From Pseudoxanthomonas sp. YR558 (GTDB taxonomy: Bacteria > Pseudomonadota > Gammaproteobacteria > Xanthomonadales > Xanthomonadaceae), in contig NZ_FPCI01000002.1 in assembly GCF_900116385.1 (NCBI RefSeq), positions 434,001 to 498,000 on the forward strand: a DNA stretch of 64,000 nt, read 5' to 3'. The position numbers and the translations under genes were made by a program. The notes beneath the pieces were generated by a model, which ran no database searches, was not told the origin of the DNA, and saw nothing but the letters and a program-made list of their open reading frames with translations. Shown here one piece after another: positions 37,044 through 49,322 of this stretch (position 1 is its first letter; each line of letters begins with the position of its first letter).

Positions 37044-37075
37044 CGGCCGCGCCTCGTGCGCGGCCGTTCGCGTTT
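37044..37075 (+). terminator. GC-rich hairpin after rpmE2
   Basis: The 9-base arms CGGCCGCGC (37044-37052) and GCGCGGCCG (37058-37066) enclose a 5-base loop, followed by a weak TTCGCGTTT. Position fits the rpmE2 terminator, but the T-run is poor. The rest of the gap to gltA (to 37276) shows only a -10-like GATAAT at 37184-37189. Confidence 0.5.
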
Positions 37076-37276
37076 GCGCGCGCTGCATATCGCGCGCGAT
37101 CGGAACGCACGGTTGCGTTCGCGGCCTCATTCTTTGGTCTGACTTTGGTCCCCTGTCGAGCGACGGCTCCAGAACCTGTGTGCGATAATTCGGGTCATCC
37201 AAGGTTCACTCCCTGGACTCCCGTCACACGCCGACCGGGCCTCCGGCCGGCGTTTCCCCACGAAGGAGCGCACACT

Positions 37277-38566
37277 GTGTCCGAACTCGACCAGGTCACG
37301 CTGAATGCGGGCGACAAGTCCGTCGTCCTGCCCGTCCTGAAACCCACGCTTGGCAACGATTGCGTTGACATCGCCAAGCTGACCAAGGAAACCGGTCTTT
37401 TCACCTACGACTCGGGTTTCACCGCCACCGCCAGCTGCAAGTCGGCCATCACCTACATCGATGGCGACAACGGCGTGCTGCTGTACCGCGGTTACCCCAT
37501 CGAGCAGTTGGCGCAGCACTCCAACTTCCTGGAAGTCTCGTACCTGCTGATGAACGGCGAGCTGCCGACCCCGCAGGAATTCGCGAAGTTCGAGCATGAA
37601 GTCACGCATCACACGATGATGCATGAGTCGTTGAAGAACTTCCTGCACGGCTTCCATTACGACGCGCACCCGATGGCCATGCTGGCCGGCACGGTCGCCT
37701 CGCTGTCGGCGTTCTACCACGACACGCTGGACCTGGAAGACCCGGAACAGCGTCGCCTGGCCGCGATCCGCCTGCTGGCGAAGATGCCGACCCTGGCCGC
37801 CGCTGCCTACCGCTATTCGATCGGCTGGCCGATCCGCTACCCGCGCAACAACCTCGACTACGTCGATCGCTTCCTGCACATGATGTTCGAAGTGCCGAGC
37901 GAGCCGCTGGAACTGAATCCGGTCGTCGCCAAGGCGTTGGACCTGCTGTTTATCCTGCACGCCGACCACGAGCAGAACGCGTCGACCTCGACGGTGCGCC
38001 TGGTCGGTTCGACCGGCGCCAATCCGTACGCCTCGGTCGCCGCCGGCATCACCGCGCTGTGGGGCCCCGCGCATGGTGGCGCCAACGAGGCCGTGCTGAA
38101 GATGCTCGAGGAGATCGGCGATGCGAAGAACGTCGCCTCTGCCGTCGCCAAGGCGAAGGACAAGGAGTCGGGCTTCCGCCTGATGGGCTTCGGCCACCGC
38201 GTCTACAAGAACTTCGATCCGCGCGCCAAGATCATCCGCGAGATGACCCACAAGGTGCTGGGCGAACTCGGCGTGGACGATCCGCTGCTGGAAGTGGCGA
38301 TGCGCCTGGAAGAGGCCGCGCTGAAGGACGAGTACTTCATCCAGCGCAAGCTCTACCCGAACGTCGATTTCTACAGCGGCATCATCTACAAGGCGCTGAA
38401 GATTCCGACCGAGATGTTCACCGTCATGTTCGCCATCGGCCGCACCGCCGGCTGGGTGTCGCACTGGCTGGAACAGCAGGTCGATCCGGAAGCGAAGATC
38501 GGCCGTCCGCGCCAGATCTACACCGGTTATGCGCCGCGCGACTACGTGCCCACCGGGAAGCGTTGA
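37277..38566 (+). CDS. gltA: Citrate synthase
   Basis: A 429-residue type II citrate synthase, condensing acetyl-CoA and oxaloacetate at the entry of the TCA cycle. The start is the GTG at 37277, with AAGGAG ten bases upstream (37263-37268). Catalytic segments are the histidine in [19 protein letters not shown] near 230, GPAHGGANE near 264 with the second histidine, and the histidine and aspartate of [14 protein letters not shown] near 306-318. A -10-like GATAAT lies at 37184-37189. Confidence 0.97.
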   Translation: MSELDQVTLNAGDKSVVLPVLKPTLGNDCVDIAKLTKETGLFTYDSGFTATASCKSAITYIDGDNGVLLYRGYPIEQLAQHSNFLEVSYLLMNGELPTPQEFAKFEHEVTHHTMMHESLKNFLHGFHYDAHPMAMLAGTVASLSAFYHDTLDLEDPEQRRLAAIRLLAKMPTLAAAAYRYSIGWPIRYPRNNLDYVDRFLHMMFEVPSEPLELNPVVAKALDLLFILHADHEQNASTSTVRLVGSTGANPYASVAAGITALWGPAHGGANEAVLKMLEEIGDAKNVASAVAKAKDKESGFRLMGFGHRVYKNFDPRAKIIREMTHKVLGELGVDDPLLEVAMRLEEAALKDEYFIQRKLYPNVDFYSGIIYKALKIPTEMFTVMFAIGRTAGWVSHWLEQQVDPEAKIGRPRQIYTGYAPRDYVPTGKR

Positions 38567-38584
38567 TCCTCCCGCAAGGCAGCC

Positions 38585-38608
38585 AGAAGGCCCCGAAAGG
38601 GGCCTTCT
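38585..38608. terminator. Hairpin between gltA and the convergent cysteine hydrolase gene
   Basis: The 10-base arms AGAAGGCCCC and GGGGCCTTCT enclose GAAA (38595-38598). It lies 18 bases after gltA and 12 bases before the end of the convergent gene, so it could stop transcripts from both sides, though neither side has a long T-run. Confidence 0.6.
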
Positions 38609-38620
38609 GCATGTCCGCGG

Positions 38621-39121
38621 TCAGGCGGCGGGGCCGATTTCGACGCGCGTGGACAGGGCATGCAGGGCGAACCCGTGGATGGCCTCGTCGACCGTGGTCG
38701 TGCAGTCGGACAGCACGCTGACGCGGTAGCGCGCCGCCTCCGGCGACACTGCGGTGAACGCCACGCAGTTCTGCGTCATCATCCCGGCGATCCGCAGGTG
38801 CGTCGCACCGGCTTCCGTCAGCAACCCGGCGAGCGACGTCTGGTGAAAGCTGTCGGCGAACTGTTTCACCACCACCGGCGCATCGGATGCGGCGGCGAGA
38901 ATGCGCGGATGGATATCCGTGCCCGCGCTGTCGGGCTTGAAGAAGCCGGCCTCGGCAGAGGCTGATACGTGCTGGACCAGCACGATGAGTTCGCCGCGTT
39001 CTTTCGCGCGGGTGATCGCGGCTACTGTGGCCTCCAGGGCGCTTTCCGTGTTCCAGAGCGGGAACGCGCCGCCGGGGAAGTAGTCGTTCTGGACATCGAT
39101 GACGATCAGGGCGGTGCTCAT
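38621..39121 (-). CDS. Isochorismatase-family cysteine hydrolase
   Basis: A 166-residue enzyme from the ATG at 39121; upstream in-frame codons are not family-like. The catalytic triad is visible as Asp9 (VIDVQND), Lys86 (VVKQFADSF) and Cys119 (GMMTQNCV), the pattern of nicotinamidase/isochorismatase-like amidohydrolases. The HH-type zinc site of true nicotinamidases is not obvious. It is divergent from an Lrp/AsnC-type regulator gene, with 104 bases between starts, and is a likely target of that regulator. Confidence 0.92.
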   Translation of the reverse strand: MSTALIVIDVQNDYFPGGAFPLWNTESALEATVAAITRAKERGELIVLVQHVSASAEAGFFKPDSAGTDIHPRILAAASDAPVVVKQFADSFHQTSLAGLLTEAGATHLRIAGMMTQNCVAFTAVSPEAARYRVSVLSDCTTTVDEAIHGFALHALSTRVEIGPAA

Positions 39122-39225
39122 GCGTTGCCTCGGGAGGGACGGTGCGCACATGCTAGGAACTTGAGCCGTTCGCGTGAATTGCAGTCCGCAAGAATCCGGG
39201 CCCTCCTGCTTGAGGTTTGAAAGAC

Positions 39226-39630
39226 ATGCCACTGGACAAGATGAGCCGGACCCTCCTGGGCCACCTCGGGCGCGATGCGCGCGCCAGCTGGCAGGCGCTC
39301 GGCCGCCAGGTGCACCTGACCGGGCAGGCGGTGGCGACGCGCGTGCAACAGATGGTCGACGACGGCACGATCCGCCGCTTCACCGTCGTACGCGGCGACC
39401 TGCGGCGCTACTTCGTCACGGTGTTCATGGATACGCCGCGGTTCGATGATTTCGAGGCCTTCCTGCAGGCGCGCGACGAGGTCGAGAGCGCAAGCAAGAT
39501 CGCCGGCGAGGGGTGCTACCACGTGGTCGTCGCCTGCGAGGATGATGCGACGCTGGAGACCTTCACGCAGGCCTTGCTGGCGTTCGGCCGCTACAAGGTG
39601 GCCAGCGAAATGCGACGCGTGAAGGACTGA
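39226..39630 (+). CDS. Lrp/AsnC-family transcriptional regulator
   Basis: A 134-residue regulator. Residues 1-60 form the winged helix-turn-helix, with ARASWQALGRQVHLTGQAVATRVQ, and residues 62-134 form the RAM/ligand domain, ending in a typical beta strand YKVASEMRRVKD. ATG at 39226 is chosen; a TTG at 39217 would add three residues. It is shorter than most Lrp proteins, by about 15 residues at each end. It is divergent from the cysteine hydrolase gene, which suggests local control. Confidence 0.9.
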   Translation: MPLDKMSRTLLGHLGRDARASWQALGRQVHLTGQAVATRVQQMVDDGTIRRFTVVRGDLRRYFVTVFMDTPRFDDFEAFLQARDEVESASKIAGEGCYHVVVACEDDATLETFTQALLAFGRYKVASEMRRVKD

Positions 39631-39716
39631 GCGCAGCTCAGCGTACGGATACCGTCGGCACGTCGAACGGGGGCGTTCTGGCCAGAGCGCCATCGCGATG
39701 CTGTCGCGGCGAGGCC

Positions 39717-40370
39717 TCAGCGGAAGGCGTCGGACTCGTAACCCGCGATCTCCGCTTCCGCCAGCAATTCGCGCAGCTGCGCAGCGGAGGCGCGCTTCAT
39801 CGGTTTTTCATCGACCGCGGACAGTGGCGCCTGGCGCAAGGCGTCGTGCGGCAACACGGTCAGATCGAAGCTCAACTCCTCGGCGCTGAACACCCACACC
39901 GGCAGGTCGGCGACACGCTCCCGGTCCATGCGTAGACGGCGGGTGCGCGCTTCGGCCGGGATGTGGTGCTCTTCAAGAAAGCGGGTGACCGCATCGGGGT
40001 CGTCGCTGTGGACATGCAGCTGCACGGGCGCGTTGCCGTCGGCCGTGCCCTCCAGCACCGCACCGATCAGCCGAGGCGAGAAAGCAGCCAGGAACTCCAT
40101 CGCGCGCTGTGCGGCCTCGCGCCGACGACGCAGGCCTTCGGCGTGCGCATCGCCGACGAACAGGCGCTGGTAGGTGCGCAAGGCGTCCTCGATCTCGCGA
40201 TTCCGCGGGAGCGAAGCGTCGTCGTGGATGCCGAGCCGGCTGGCCGCCTTGAGCTTGGCCTGGTGGAAATCGCGGATGCCGCCTTCGGCCATCAGCCGCG
40301 CAGCCTCATGGGCGAGCCGCTGGCGACGCTCGCGGGTACGGGTTTCGGCGTGTTGACGAGCGTGGTGCAT
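39717..40370 (-). CDS. Conserved protein of unknown function, nucleic-acid-related by look
   Basis: A 217-residue protein. The N-terminus TRERRQRLAHEAARLMAEGGI, then RDFHQAKLKAASRLGI, is a pattern I remember from conserved proteins of Pseudomonas and Xanthomonas annotated only as hypothetical. The first 90 residues are very basic and helical; the second half (QLHVHSDDPDAVTRFLEEHHIPAE, then RLRMDRERVADLPVWVFSAEELSFDLTVLP) resembles a compact alpha/beta domain. No membrane segment or signal peptide is seen. It ends 86 bases from the Lrp gene, convergently. Confidence in it being a real gene is high, in any function low. Confidence 0.8.
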   Translation of the reverse strand: MHHARQHAETRTRERRQRLAHEAARLMAEGGIRDFHQAKLKAASRLGIHDDASLPRNREIEDALRTYQRLFVGDAHAEGLRRRREAAQRAMEFLAAFSPRLIGAVLEGTADGNAPVQLHVHSDDPDAVTRFLEEHHIPAEARTRRLRMDRERVADLPVWVFSAEELSFDLTVLPHDALRQAPLSAVDEKPMKRASAAQLRELLAEAEIAGYESDAFR

Positions 40371-40470
40371 GGCAGGCCTCCGCGTCGAACCTGCGTCGAA
40401 TGTACACCATGCTCCTGTGATGTCGATGACGGCGAGGCGACGCCGTCATCGAGCCTTCACCCGCAGAGAA

Positions 40471-42897
40471 TCAGAAGATGTCGAAGGCCTCTTCGTCCGG
40501 TACGGCGTCTTCGGGCCCGTACAGGTCGTAGTCCTGCAGGCGCTCCATGTCCTCGACCTTCACCCACTCGGTGGCGCCATTGAGCGTGGCCTGGACCATG
40601 CCATCCGGGGGATCGTTCGACGCCACCGGCTTGTCCTTGAGCGCCACCCGCATGTAGTCGATCCAGATCGGCAGCGCGGCCTTGCCACCGTATTCGCGAT
40701 AGCCGAGCGACTGGAAGTTGTCGCGACCGACCCAGACGACCGTGGCGTATTGGCCCCCGAAGCCGCCGAACCACGCATCGCGGTGGTCGTTGGTGGAGCC
40801 GGTCTTGCCACCCACGTCCTCGCGACCCAGCACCTTGGCAGCAGTACCCGTGCCGCGCTGGACCACGTCGCGCATCATCGAGACCAGTTGGTACGCCGTC
40901 CGCTCGTCGATCGCGCGCGGCGCGCTGACGGCATTCGGATCGGCCGGCTTCTGCTCGGTCTTCGGCTTCTCCGCGGCGGCAGGCGTCGCGGGTTTCGCAG
41001 CAGCAGCGGGGCCGAAGTTGAAACCGTCGACCACCTGGCTCGCCGGCGTGCTACTGCCATACTGGCCCTGGCCGCAACCACGGCAAGCGACCGCGGCGTT
41101 CTCTTTGAACACCACGTTGCCCTCGCGGTCCTTCACTTCGTCGATGAACCAGGGCGTCACGCGCGATCCGCCGTTGGCGAATACCGCATAGGCGCGCGCC
41201 ATCGACAGCGGCGTGAGCGATGCGGTGCCGAGCGACATCGAGAGGTTGGGCGGCAGCTCGGCCTCCTCGAAGCCGAACTGGCTGATGTACGTGCGCGCAA
41301 ACGGCACGCCGATGCCATCCAGCAGGCGGACGGACACCAGGTTGCGCGATTGCACCAGGGCCTCGCGCAGGCGCATCGGGCCGCGGAAGCCGCCGCCATC
41401 GTTCTGCGGGCGCCACATGTGGCCGCGGCGGTCGCGGAAGACGACCGGTGCGTCGAGCACGATCGAAGCAGGATTGAATCCCTTCTCGAACGATGCGGCA
41501 TACAGGAACGGTTTGAAACTGGACCCCGGCTGGCGACGGGCCTGGGTGGCGCGGTTGAACTTGTTGCCCGCGAAGCTGTAGCCGCCGACCAGCGCCCGAA
41601 GAGCACCGTTGTTCGCATCCAGCGAGACCAGCGCTGCCTGCGCGCGCGGAATCTGGTCAATGACGTAACTGCCCTCTTCCTTGCCGGCTTTGATGCGGGT
41701 CAGATCGCCGCGCTTGAACAGTTTGGCGGGCGTGCGACCGGTCCACTTGCTGGCGGCGGCGGGCAGGGTGAGCTCGTTGCCGTCGACCATGACGACGGTG
41801 GCGCTGCCATCCTCGTTCGTGCGCGCGACGACAACCGGCTGCAGGCCGTTCTGCGCAGGAACGCCACGCAGGTGGGTGGCCAGTGCGGCGGCGTCCGCAT
41901 CGGCCGCCACATCGAAATGCCGTTCGACGCCGTTCCAGCCATGGCGGTGGTCGTACAGACCCAATCCATCGCGGACGGCGGCATTGGCCGCATCCTGCAG
42001 CGGGGCATCCAGCGTGGTGGTGACGTGGTAGCCCTTGGTCAGGGCTTCGGGCCCGAAGCGCGCGATCATCTCCTGGCGCACCATTTCGGAAACGTAAGGC
42101 GCGTAGACCTCGATCGGCCGCTCGTGCGGCTTGGCGTGCATCGGCTCCGCCTTGGCGGCCGCCGCTTCCGCCGCGGTGATGTAGCCGTCCTCGCGCATGC
42201 GCTCCACGACATACGCGCTGCGCTGCTGGTTGCGGCCGGGGTTGCTGATCGGGTTGCCGCTGGAGGGGAACTTAAGTGCGCTCACCAGCGTGGCGGCCTC
42301 GGCCAGCGTCAGTTGGTCCAGCGTCTTGCCGTAGTAGTACTCGGCCGCTGCGGCGACGCCATAGGAGCGATTACCGAAGAAGCTCTTGTTGAGGTAAAGC
42401 TCGAGGATCTCGTCCTTGGTCAGCATCTTTTCGATGCGGACGGCCAGCATCATTTCCACCAGCTTGCGGGTGTAGCTGTATTCCGAGCTGAGGAACCACT
42501 GCCGGGCGACCTGCTGGGTGATGGTGCTGCCGCCGGCCACACGGCCCTCCTTGCGGCTGACGATCTGCCAGACCGCGCGCGCGATGCCGGTCGGGTCCAC
42601 GCCGTTGTGCTCGTAGAACTTGCTGTCCTCGGCGGCGAGGAAGGCTTGCTTGACGCGGGGTGGCACTTGGTCGATCCGGACCGGATACCGGCGGATCTCC
42701 CCGTACAGACCCATCAGGCGGCCGTCGCTGGCATAGATGTAGAGGGGTTCCTGCAGTTCGACGTTCCGCAGGGCCTGGACGTCCGGGACCTTGGACGAGA
42801 CCGTGTAATACAGCACCCCCAGGCCGACCGCGCCGGCCAGGGCAAGTATCAGGAACGTGATGAGGGTCCAACGGAGAAGACGACGGAACCGGGACAT
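40471..42897 (-). CDS. mrcA: Penicillin-binding protein 1A (glycosyltransferase/transpeptidase)
   Basis: An 808-residue class A PBP. An N-terminal membrane anchor (residues 9-31) precedes the glycosyltransferase domain with catalytic Glu90 in [10 protein letters not shown] and [12 protein letters not shown]. The transpeptidase has SSFK (Ser459), SRN (517-519) and KTG (698-700). Between SRN and KTG is an insertion (about 600-660) with a CxxC (Cys605, Cys608) and an Ala/Pro/Lys-rich linker. ATG at 42897 is chosen since the preceding 45 codons overlap the promoter: a minus-strand -10 TATACT lies at 42938-42933. It is divergent from pilM, the arrangement known in Pseudomonas and Xanthomonas. Confidence 0.96.
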   Translation of the reverse strand: MSRFRRLLRWTLITFLILALAGAVGLGVLYYTVSSKVPDVQALRNVELQEPLYIYASDGRLMGLYGEIRRYPVRIDQVPPRVKQAFLAAEDSKFYEHNGVDPTGIARAVWQIVSRKEGRVAGGSTITQQVARQWFLSSEYSYTRKLVEMMLAVRIEKMLTKDEILELYLNKSFFGNRSYGVAAAAEYYYGKTLDQLTLAEAATLVSALKFPSSGNPISNPGRNQQRSAYVVERMREDGYITAAEAAAAKAEPMHAKPHERPIEVYAPYVSEMVRQEMIARFGPEALTKGYHVTTTLDAPLQDAANAAVRDGLGLYDHRHGWNGVERHFDVAADADAAALATHLRGVPAQNGLQPVVVARTNEDGSATVVMVDGNELTLPAAASKWTGRTPAKLFKRGDLTRIKAGKEEGSYVIDQIPRAQAALVSLDANNGALRALVGGYSFAGNKFNRATQARRQPGSSFKPFLYAASFEKGFNPASIVLDAPVVFRDRRGHMWRPQNDGGGFRGPMRLREALVQSRNLVSVRLLDGIGVPFARTYISQFGFEEAELPPNLSMSLGTASLTPLSMARAYAVFANGGSRVTPWFIDEVKDREGNVVFKENAAVACRGCGQGQYGSSTPASQVVDGFNFGPAAAAKPATPAAAEKPKTEQKPADPNAVSAPRAIDERTAYQLVSMMRDVVQRGTGTAAKVLGREDVGGKTGSTNDHRDAWFGGFGGQYATVVWVGRDNFQSLGYREYGGKAALPIWIDYMRVALKDKPVASNDPPDGMVQATLNGATEWVKVEDMERLQDYDLYGPEDAVPDEEAFDIF

Positions 42898-43011
42898 CCA
42901 GAGCTTTCCGATTGCAGAATTCGTGGCGGCAGAGTATAGATGACCGCTGGGATTGCCACAGGTGATCCCAAGGGGAACAGGGACTTGGGGAACAACCCTC
43001 GTGAAACGTGA

Positions 43012-44171
<1,160 letters not shown>

Positions 44172-44172
<1 letters not shown>

Positions 44173-44942
44173 TGGCAAGAATCAACCTACTCCCGTGGCG
44201 CGCGGAGCGCCGCGTCCAGCGGCAGCGCGACTTCTACGTGATGCTGGGCGCCGCGGCCGCCGCTGGCCTGCTGCTGTCGTTCCTGCTGTGGTTCCATTAC
44301 GACCGCCAGGTGGCGGGCCAGACCGAGCGCAACGATTTCCTGAAGGCCGAGATCGCCAAGGTCCAGGCCCAGAACAAGGAAATCGAGCGCCTGGATGAAC
44401 AGAAGCGCCGGTTGCTGGCGCGCAAAGAAGTCATCGAAAAGCTGCAGGCCAACCGCTCGCAGATGGTGCACCTGTTCGATTCCCTGGTGCGCACCATTCC
44501 CGACGGCGTCATGCTCGGCAACATCAAGCAGGATGGCGAGGTCCTGACGCTGGAAGGACGTGCGCAGTCCAATGCGCGGGTCAGTACCTATATGCGCAAC
44601 CTCGAGACCTCGGGCTGGATGACTAAGCCGGAACTGGCGATCATCGAAGCGAAGCCCGAAGAGGTCAAAACGCTGACCAACACGGGTGCCAGCCGCGCGC
44701 TGCCGTATGTCTTCAAGCTGACGGTTCGCCTGGCGAACCCGACGGCCGAACAGGAAGCGGCGAGCAATGCAGCGGGCGACGCGCCGGCCGCTCCGGGTCC
44801 CACCCCGGCGCCGCTGGAAGGCCAGTCGCCCGCGCCGGCCACGCCCGCGCCTACGACACCGCCAGCTGCCCCTGCGCCGACGACTCCGCCGCCCGCCACG
44901 CCGGCAGGTAACACTCCCCCGGCCACCGGGAGCGCATCATGA
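44172..44942 (+). CDS. pilN: Type IV pilus assembly protein PilN
   Basis: A 256-residue inner-membrane protein. The short cytoplasmic N-terminus MARINLLPWRAERRV is the PilM-binding motif (INLLPWR). One membrane helix (about 21-38) precedes a periplasmic coiled coil and a ferredoxin-like domain that pairs with PilO. The C-terminus is Pro/Ala-rich (about 195-256), beyond the usual length of about 190-200, and probably disordered. The ATG shares a base with the pilM stop, and the stop overlaps the pilO start. Confidence 0.95.
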
Positions 44943-45655
44943 GCCAGAAGAAGAAGACGTCGCTCAACAATCTGGACTTCAACAACATCGGCGGGTGGCC
45001 ACAGAACGCGAAAATCGGCTTCTGCGTCATCCTCGCATTGTTCATCCTCGCCTTCTCCTACTTCCTCTTCATCAAGGGCAAGACGGAGACGTTGGACGGC
45101 TTGGAGCAGGAAGAAGTACGCCTGCGCCAGGACTTCGAGAAGGAGCAGGCCAAGGCCGCCAATCTGGAGCCGTTGAAGCAGCAGCTTGCACAGATGGAGC
45201 AGGTGCTGCAGCAGATGCTGCGCCAGTTGCCGAGCAAGACCGAGATGCCGGATCTGATCATCGACATATCGCAGACAGCGCTCTCCAGCGGACTGGCCAA
45301 CGAGCTGTTCCAGCCGGAGCCGGAAACGCTGAAGGAGTTCTACGCCGAGAAGCCGATCCAGCTGCGCATGGTGGGCAACTATCACCAGTTCGGTGCGTTC
45401 GTCAGCGGCGTCGCCTCGTTGCCGCGCGTGGTCATCCTGACGATGCACGACATCTCGCTGCAGCCGAAGGCGGGCAAGGGTGGGATCAATCGAGGCGCGC
45501 TCGAGTTGTCGGGCACCGTCAAGACCTACCGGTACTTGGATGAGAAGGAAGTGGCGGACCAGGAAGCCGCGGCTGCCGCCGCTGCCGCAGGGCAGCCGGC
45601 ACCCGCACCCGCACCCGCACCCGCACCCGCACCTGCCGCAGGGGGAGCACCATGA
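44939..45655 (+). CDS. pilO: Type IV pilus assembly protein PilO
   Basis: A 238-residue inner-membrane partner of PilN. A cytoplasmic leader is followed by a membrane helix (about residues 29-46, CVILALFILAFSYFLFI), a coiled coil (about 60-100) and a ferredoxin-like periplasmic domain with FYAEKPIQLRMVGNYHQFG near 140. The tail is an Ala-Pro dipeptide repeat coded by hexanucleotide copies. It aligns the inner-membrane and outer-membrane parts of the pilus machine with PilN and PilP. Confidence 0.95.
   Translation: MSQKKKTSLNNLDFNNIGGWPQNAKIGFCVILALFILAFSYFLFIKGKTETLDGLEQEEVRLRQDFEKEQAKAANLEPLKQQLAQMEQVLQQMLRQLPSKTEMPDLIIDISQTALSSGLANELFQPEPETLKEFYAEKPIQLRMVGNYHQFGAFVSGVASLPRVVILTMHDISLQPKAGKGGINRGALELSGTVKTYRYLDEKEVADQEAAAAAAAAGQPAPAPAPAPAPAPAAGGAP
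45600..45635 (+). repeat. CACCCG hexanucleotide tandem repeat in pilO
   Basis: Five perfect copies of CACCCG (45600-45629) and one imperfect copy code for Ala-Pro units at the PilO C-terminus. Copy-number change would keep the frame and alter only tail length, so it is a likely site of strain variation. Confidence 0.85.
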
Positions 45656-46179
45656 TCCGCACTGATTTGCGCTGGCTCCTGCTGGGTGCGCTGGTGTTCG
45701 TGGGCGGATGCGCCCGAGGCGTGACTAGTACGCCGGGCGATGCCCCGAACCTGGAAACCTGGGTCACGGACGTCCGTGCGCGTCCGGCGCCCCCCCTGGA
45801 TCCACTGCCGGTGATGCAGCAGTTCGAAACGTTCGAATATGCCGCACAGACCCTTCGCGATCCTTTCAGCGACGCCTGGAACAACGCGGAAGGGGGCGGG
45901 TTGCGACCCGATCCCAATCGCCGTAAGGAGACGCTGGAGCAGTATCCGCTGGACAGCCTTGACATGGTCGGCACGATCGGCAAAGGCGCAGCTCTGGTGG
46001 CGCTGGTGATGGGGCCCGACAAGGTCACCTACCGGGTACGTCCGGGGAATTACCTGGGGCAGAGCGATGGCCGGGTCACTTCGGTCCGCGAAGATGGGTT
46101 GGAACTTGTCGAATTAGTGCCGGATGGCGCGGGTGGCTGGCTGGAACGGCCGGCGTCGATTGCGCTTGAAGATCAATGA
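45652..46179 (+). CDS. pilP: Type IV pilus lipoprotein PilP
   Basis: A 175-residue lipoprotein: signal peptide with lipobox VGGC (Cys20). A disordered N-terminal part (about 20-75) binds the PilNO dimer in known cases, and the C-terminal beta domain (about 90-170) has the family pattern LDSLDMVGTIGKG and YRVRPGNYLGQSDGRVTSV. It bridges PilNO to the PilQ secretin. The start overlaps the pilO stop by four bases; in the same way its stop overlaps an ATG at 46176. Confidence 0.95.
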   Translation: MIRTDLRWLLLGALVFVGGCARGVTSTPGDAPNLETWVTDVRARPAPPLDPLPVMQQFETFEYAAQTLRDPFSDAWNNAEGGGLRPDPNRRKETLEQYPLDSLDMVGTIGKGAALVALVMGPDKVTYRVRPGNYLGQSDGRVTSVREDGLELVELVPDGAGGWLERPASIALEDQ

Positions 46180-46193
46180 TTGGGGGATACACG

Positions 46194-48119
46194 ATGACCG
46201 CTTCGAACGCCTACCGCCTGCGGCCGTCCCGGCGCCTGGCCACCCTCCGGGCCTGCTCTCTGGGACTGGCCATCGGCCTGCTGGCAGCCGCCAGCGCCGC
46301 CGGCGCCACGCCCCCGGGTGAGCAGGCAAACGTACCCACCGCCTCCGCCAAAACGGTGCAAGCGGTGTCGGTTTCCAACATCGATTTCCGCCGCGGTGAG
46401 GACGGCGCGGGACGCCTGATCGTCAAGTTCGACGGGCAGGGCGCCTCGCCGGATCTCCGCAACCAGGGCGACAGCATCGTCGTGGATGTCGGCAATGCGA
46501 CGCTTCCGGCCTCGTTGCAGCGTCCGCTCAACGTGGTCGACTTCGCAACGCCGGTCCAGCGTGTAGAGGCGCAGTCCAAGGGCGGCGGCACTCAGCTCGT
46601 GCTGAGCACGCGAGGCGAATTCGAATCGCTGGCGTACCAGTCCGGCAACGAGTACGTCGTGGAGATCGTGCCGCGGGCGGGTCAGAAGGCCGTGGGCGGT
46701 GCGGGCGCTTCGGCCGGCACCAGCTCGTCGGCCATCGTCGCGGCGGCGCAGAAGGTTGCCAGCGAGGCTCGCCGCTACAGCGGCCGACCGGTGACCTTCA
46801 ACTTCCAGGATGTGCCGGTGCGCACCGTCCTCCAGCTGATCGCCGAGGAATCCAACCTCAATATCGTCGCGTCCGACACGGTGCAGGGCAACGTCACCCT
46901 TCGCTTGGTCAATGTCCCATGGGATCAGGCGTTGGACATCGTCCTGCGTGCCAAGGGCCTGGACAAGCGACGCGATGGCAATGTCGTGTGGGTCGCCCCG
47001 CAGCCCGAGCTGGCCAAGTTCGAGCAGGATAAGGAAGATGCACGCATCGCGATTGAGAACCGCGAGGACCTGATCACCGACTACGTGCAGGTCAACTACC
47101 ACTCGGCCAGCGCGATCTTTAAGGCGTTGACGGAAGCCAAGGGCGTCGGCAACGGCGGCGGTGGCGGCGGTGGTAACAGCGGCAACTCGCAGAACGAGAA
47201 TGGCTTCCTGTCGCAGCGCGGCCGCCTGGTCGCGGACGAGCGTACCAACACCCTGATGATCAGCGACATCCCGAAGAAGGTCGCGCAGATGCGCGAGCTG
47301 ATCGCGGTCATCGATCGTCCGGTCGACCAGGTCATCATCGAGGGCCGGATCGTCATCGCGACCGATACCTTCGCCCGTGATCTGGGTGCCCGTTTCGGTA
47401 TCAGTGGTCGTCGCTCCGGTGATCGTACGCAGATCATCGGCGGCAACATCGTCGACAACGTCAACGTAGGCAACGGCGAGGATCGCGTGCTGCCGCGCGA
47501 CATGAATGTGAACCTGCCGGCCAGTGGCTTCATCGACAACACCGCGGCGAGCATCGCCTACACGCTGCTGGGCCGTAACTTCGACCTGGACCTGGAACTG
47601 TCCGCGTTGCAGGAAGAAGGCCGTGGCGAAGTGATCTCCAACCCGCGCCTGGTGACCACCAACCAGCGCGAAGCGGTGATCAAGCAGGGTCGTGAAGTCG
47701 GTTACCTGACCGTCACCGGCAGTGGCACCGGCACCAACAGCGTGCCGACCGTGCAGTTCAAGGAAGCCCTGCTCGAACTGAAAGTGCTGCCTACCATCAC
47801 CGACGACAACCGCGTCTTCCTGAACCTCAACGTCAAGAAGGACGAAGTGGTCCAATTCGTCGACCTGGGCATCTACGGCTCGGTCCCCGAGCTGGCCCGT
47901 CGCGAGATCAACACCGCCGTCCTGATCGAAGACGGCCAGACCGTGGTGATCGGTGGCGTTTACGAGTTCAGCGATCGCGCCAGCGTGGCCAAGGTGCCGT
48001 TCTTGGGCGACATCCCCTTCCTGGGCAACCTGTTCAAGAAGAAGGGTCGCAGCAAGGAGAAGGCAGAGCTGCTGATCTTCGTCACGCCGAAGGTCCTGCG
48101 AGTGGCCGAGCGCCGTTGA
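46194..48119 (+). CDS. pilQ: Type IV pilus secretin PilQ
   Basis: A 641-residue outer-membrane secretin, the pore through which the pilus passes. ATG at 46194 has GGGGG eight bases upstream; the ATG at 46176, overlapping pilP, is the alternative and adds MIGGYT. A signal peptide ends near SAAGA. One AMIN domain (about 50-150) binds peptidoglycan; STN/N0 (about 195-270) and N1 (about 285-370) follow, the latter holding a Gly-rich loop VGNGGGGGGGNSGNSQ; the secretin core (about 390-635) has VISNPRLVTTNQ and VPFLGDIPFLGNLF. Many relatives have two AMIN domains; here only one is clear. Confidence 0.96.
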   Translation: MTASNAYRLRPSRRLATLRACSLGLAIGLLAAASAAGATPPGEQANVPTASAKTVQAVSVSNIDFRRGEDGAGRLIVKFDGQGASPDLRNQGDSIVVDVGNATLPASLQRPLNVVDFATPVQRVEAQSKGGGTQLVLSTRGEFESLAYQSGNEYVVEIVPRAGQKAVGGAGASAGTSSSAIVAAAQKVASEARRYSGRPVTFNFQDVPVRTVLQLIAEESNLNIVASDTVQGNVTLRLVNVPWDQALDIVLRAKGLDKRRDGNVVWVAPQPELAKFEQDKEDARIAIENREDLITDYVQVNYHSASAIFKALTEAKGVGNGGGGGGGNSGNSQNENGFLSQRGRLVADERTNTLMISDIPKKVAQMRELIAVIDRPVDQVIIEGRIVIATDTFARDLGARFGISGRRSGDRTQIIGGNIVDNVNVGNGEDRVLPRDMNVNLPASGFIDNTAASIAYTLLGRNFDLDLELSALQEEGRGEVISNPRLVTTNQREAVIKQGREVGYLTVTGSGTGTNSVPTVQFKEALLELKVLPTITDDNRVFLNLNVKKDEVVQFVDLGIYGSVPELARREINTAVLIEDGQTVVIGGVYEFSDRASVAKVPFLGDIPFLGNLFKKKGRSKEKAELLIFVTPKVLRVAERR

Positions 48120-48148
48120 GCGCAGCCGGACCGTTGGGTGTGGAAGAA

Positions 48149-48174
48149 GGGGGCCCTGGGCCCCCTTTTTCTTT
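48149..48174 (+). terminator. Intrinsic terminator of pilMNOPQ
   Basis: GGGGGCC (48149-48155) and GGCCCCC (48159-48165) enclose CTG and run into TTTTTCTTT. It ends the pil operon before the MoxR gene, whose start lies 107 bases further on. Confidence 0.9.
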
Positions 48175-48280
48175 GCGCGTACTCCGTATCTGAATCGGGG
48201 CGTCGCGTGCCAATGGTCCTGTGAACCTTCCGGCCGGGGTTGGGTCAAAATCGGCCTCCATACCGACTTCCGGCCTTCCC

Positions 48281-49294
<1,014 letters not shown>

Positions 49295-49322
49295 TCGGGC
49301 GCTCCGTCTCCCGGCACCCTCC

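Noticed and set aside
37016..37276. A tRNA or small RNA gene between rpmE2 and gltA
   Set aside because: No cloverleaf or anticodon arm could be built; the gap holds a hairpin and a -10-like box only.
47150..47190. The Gly-codon run in pilQ as a separate repeat element
   Set aside because: It encodes a poly-Gly loop in the periplasmic part of PilQ and its codons are mixed, so it is part of the gene.
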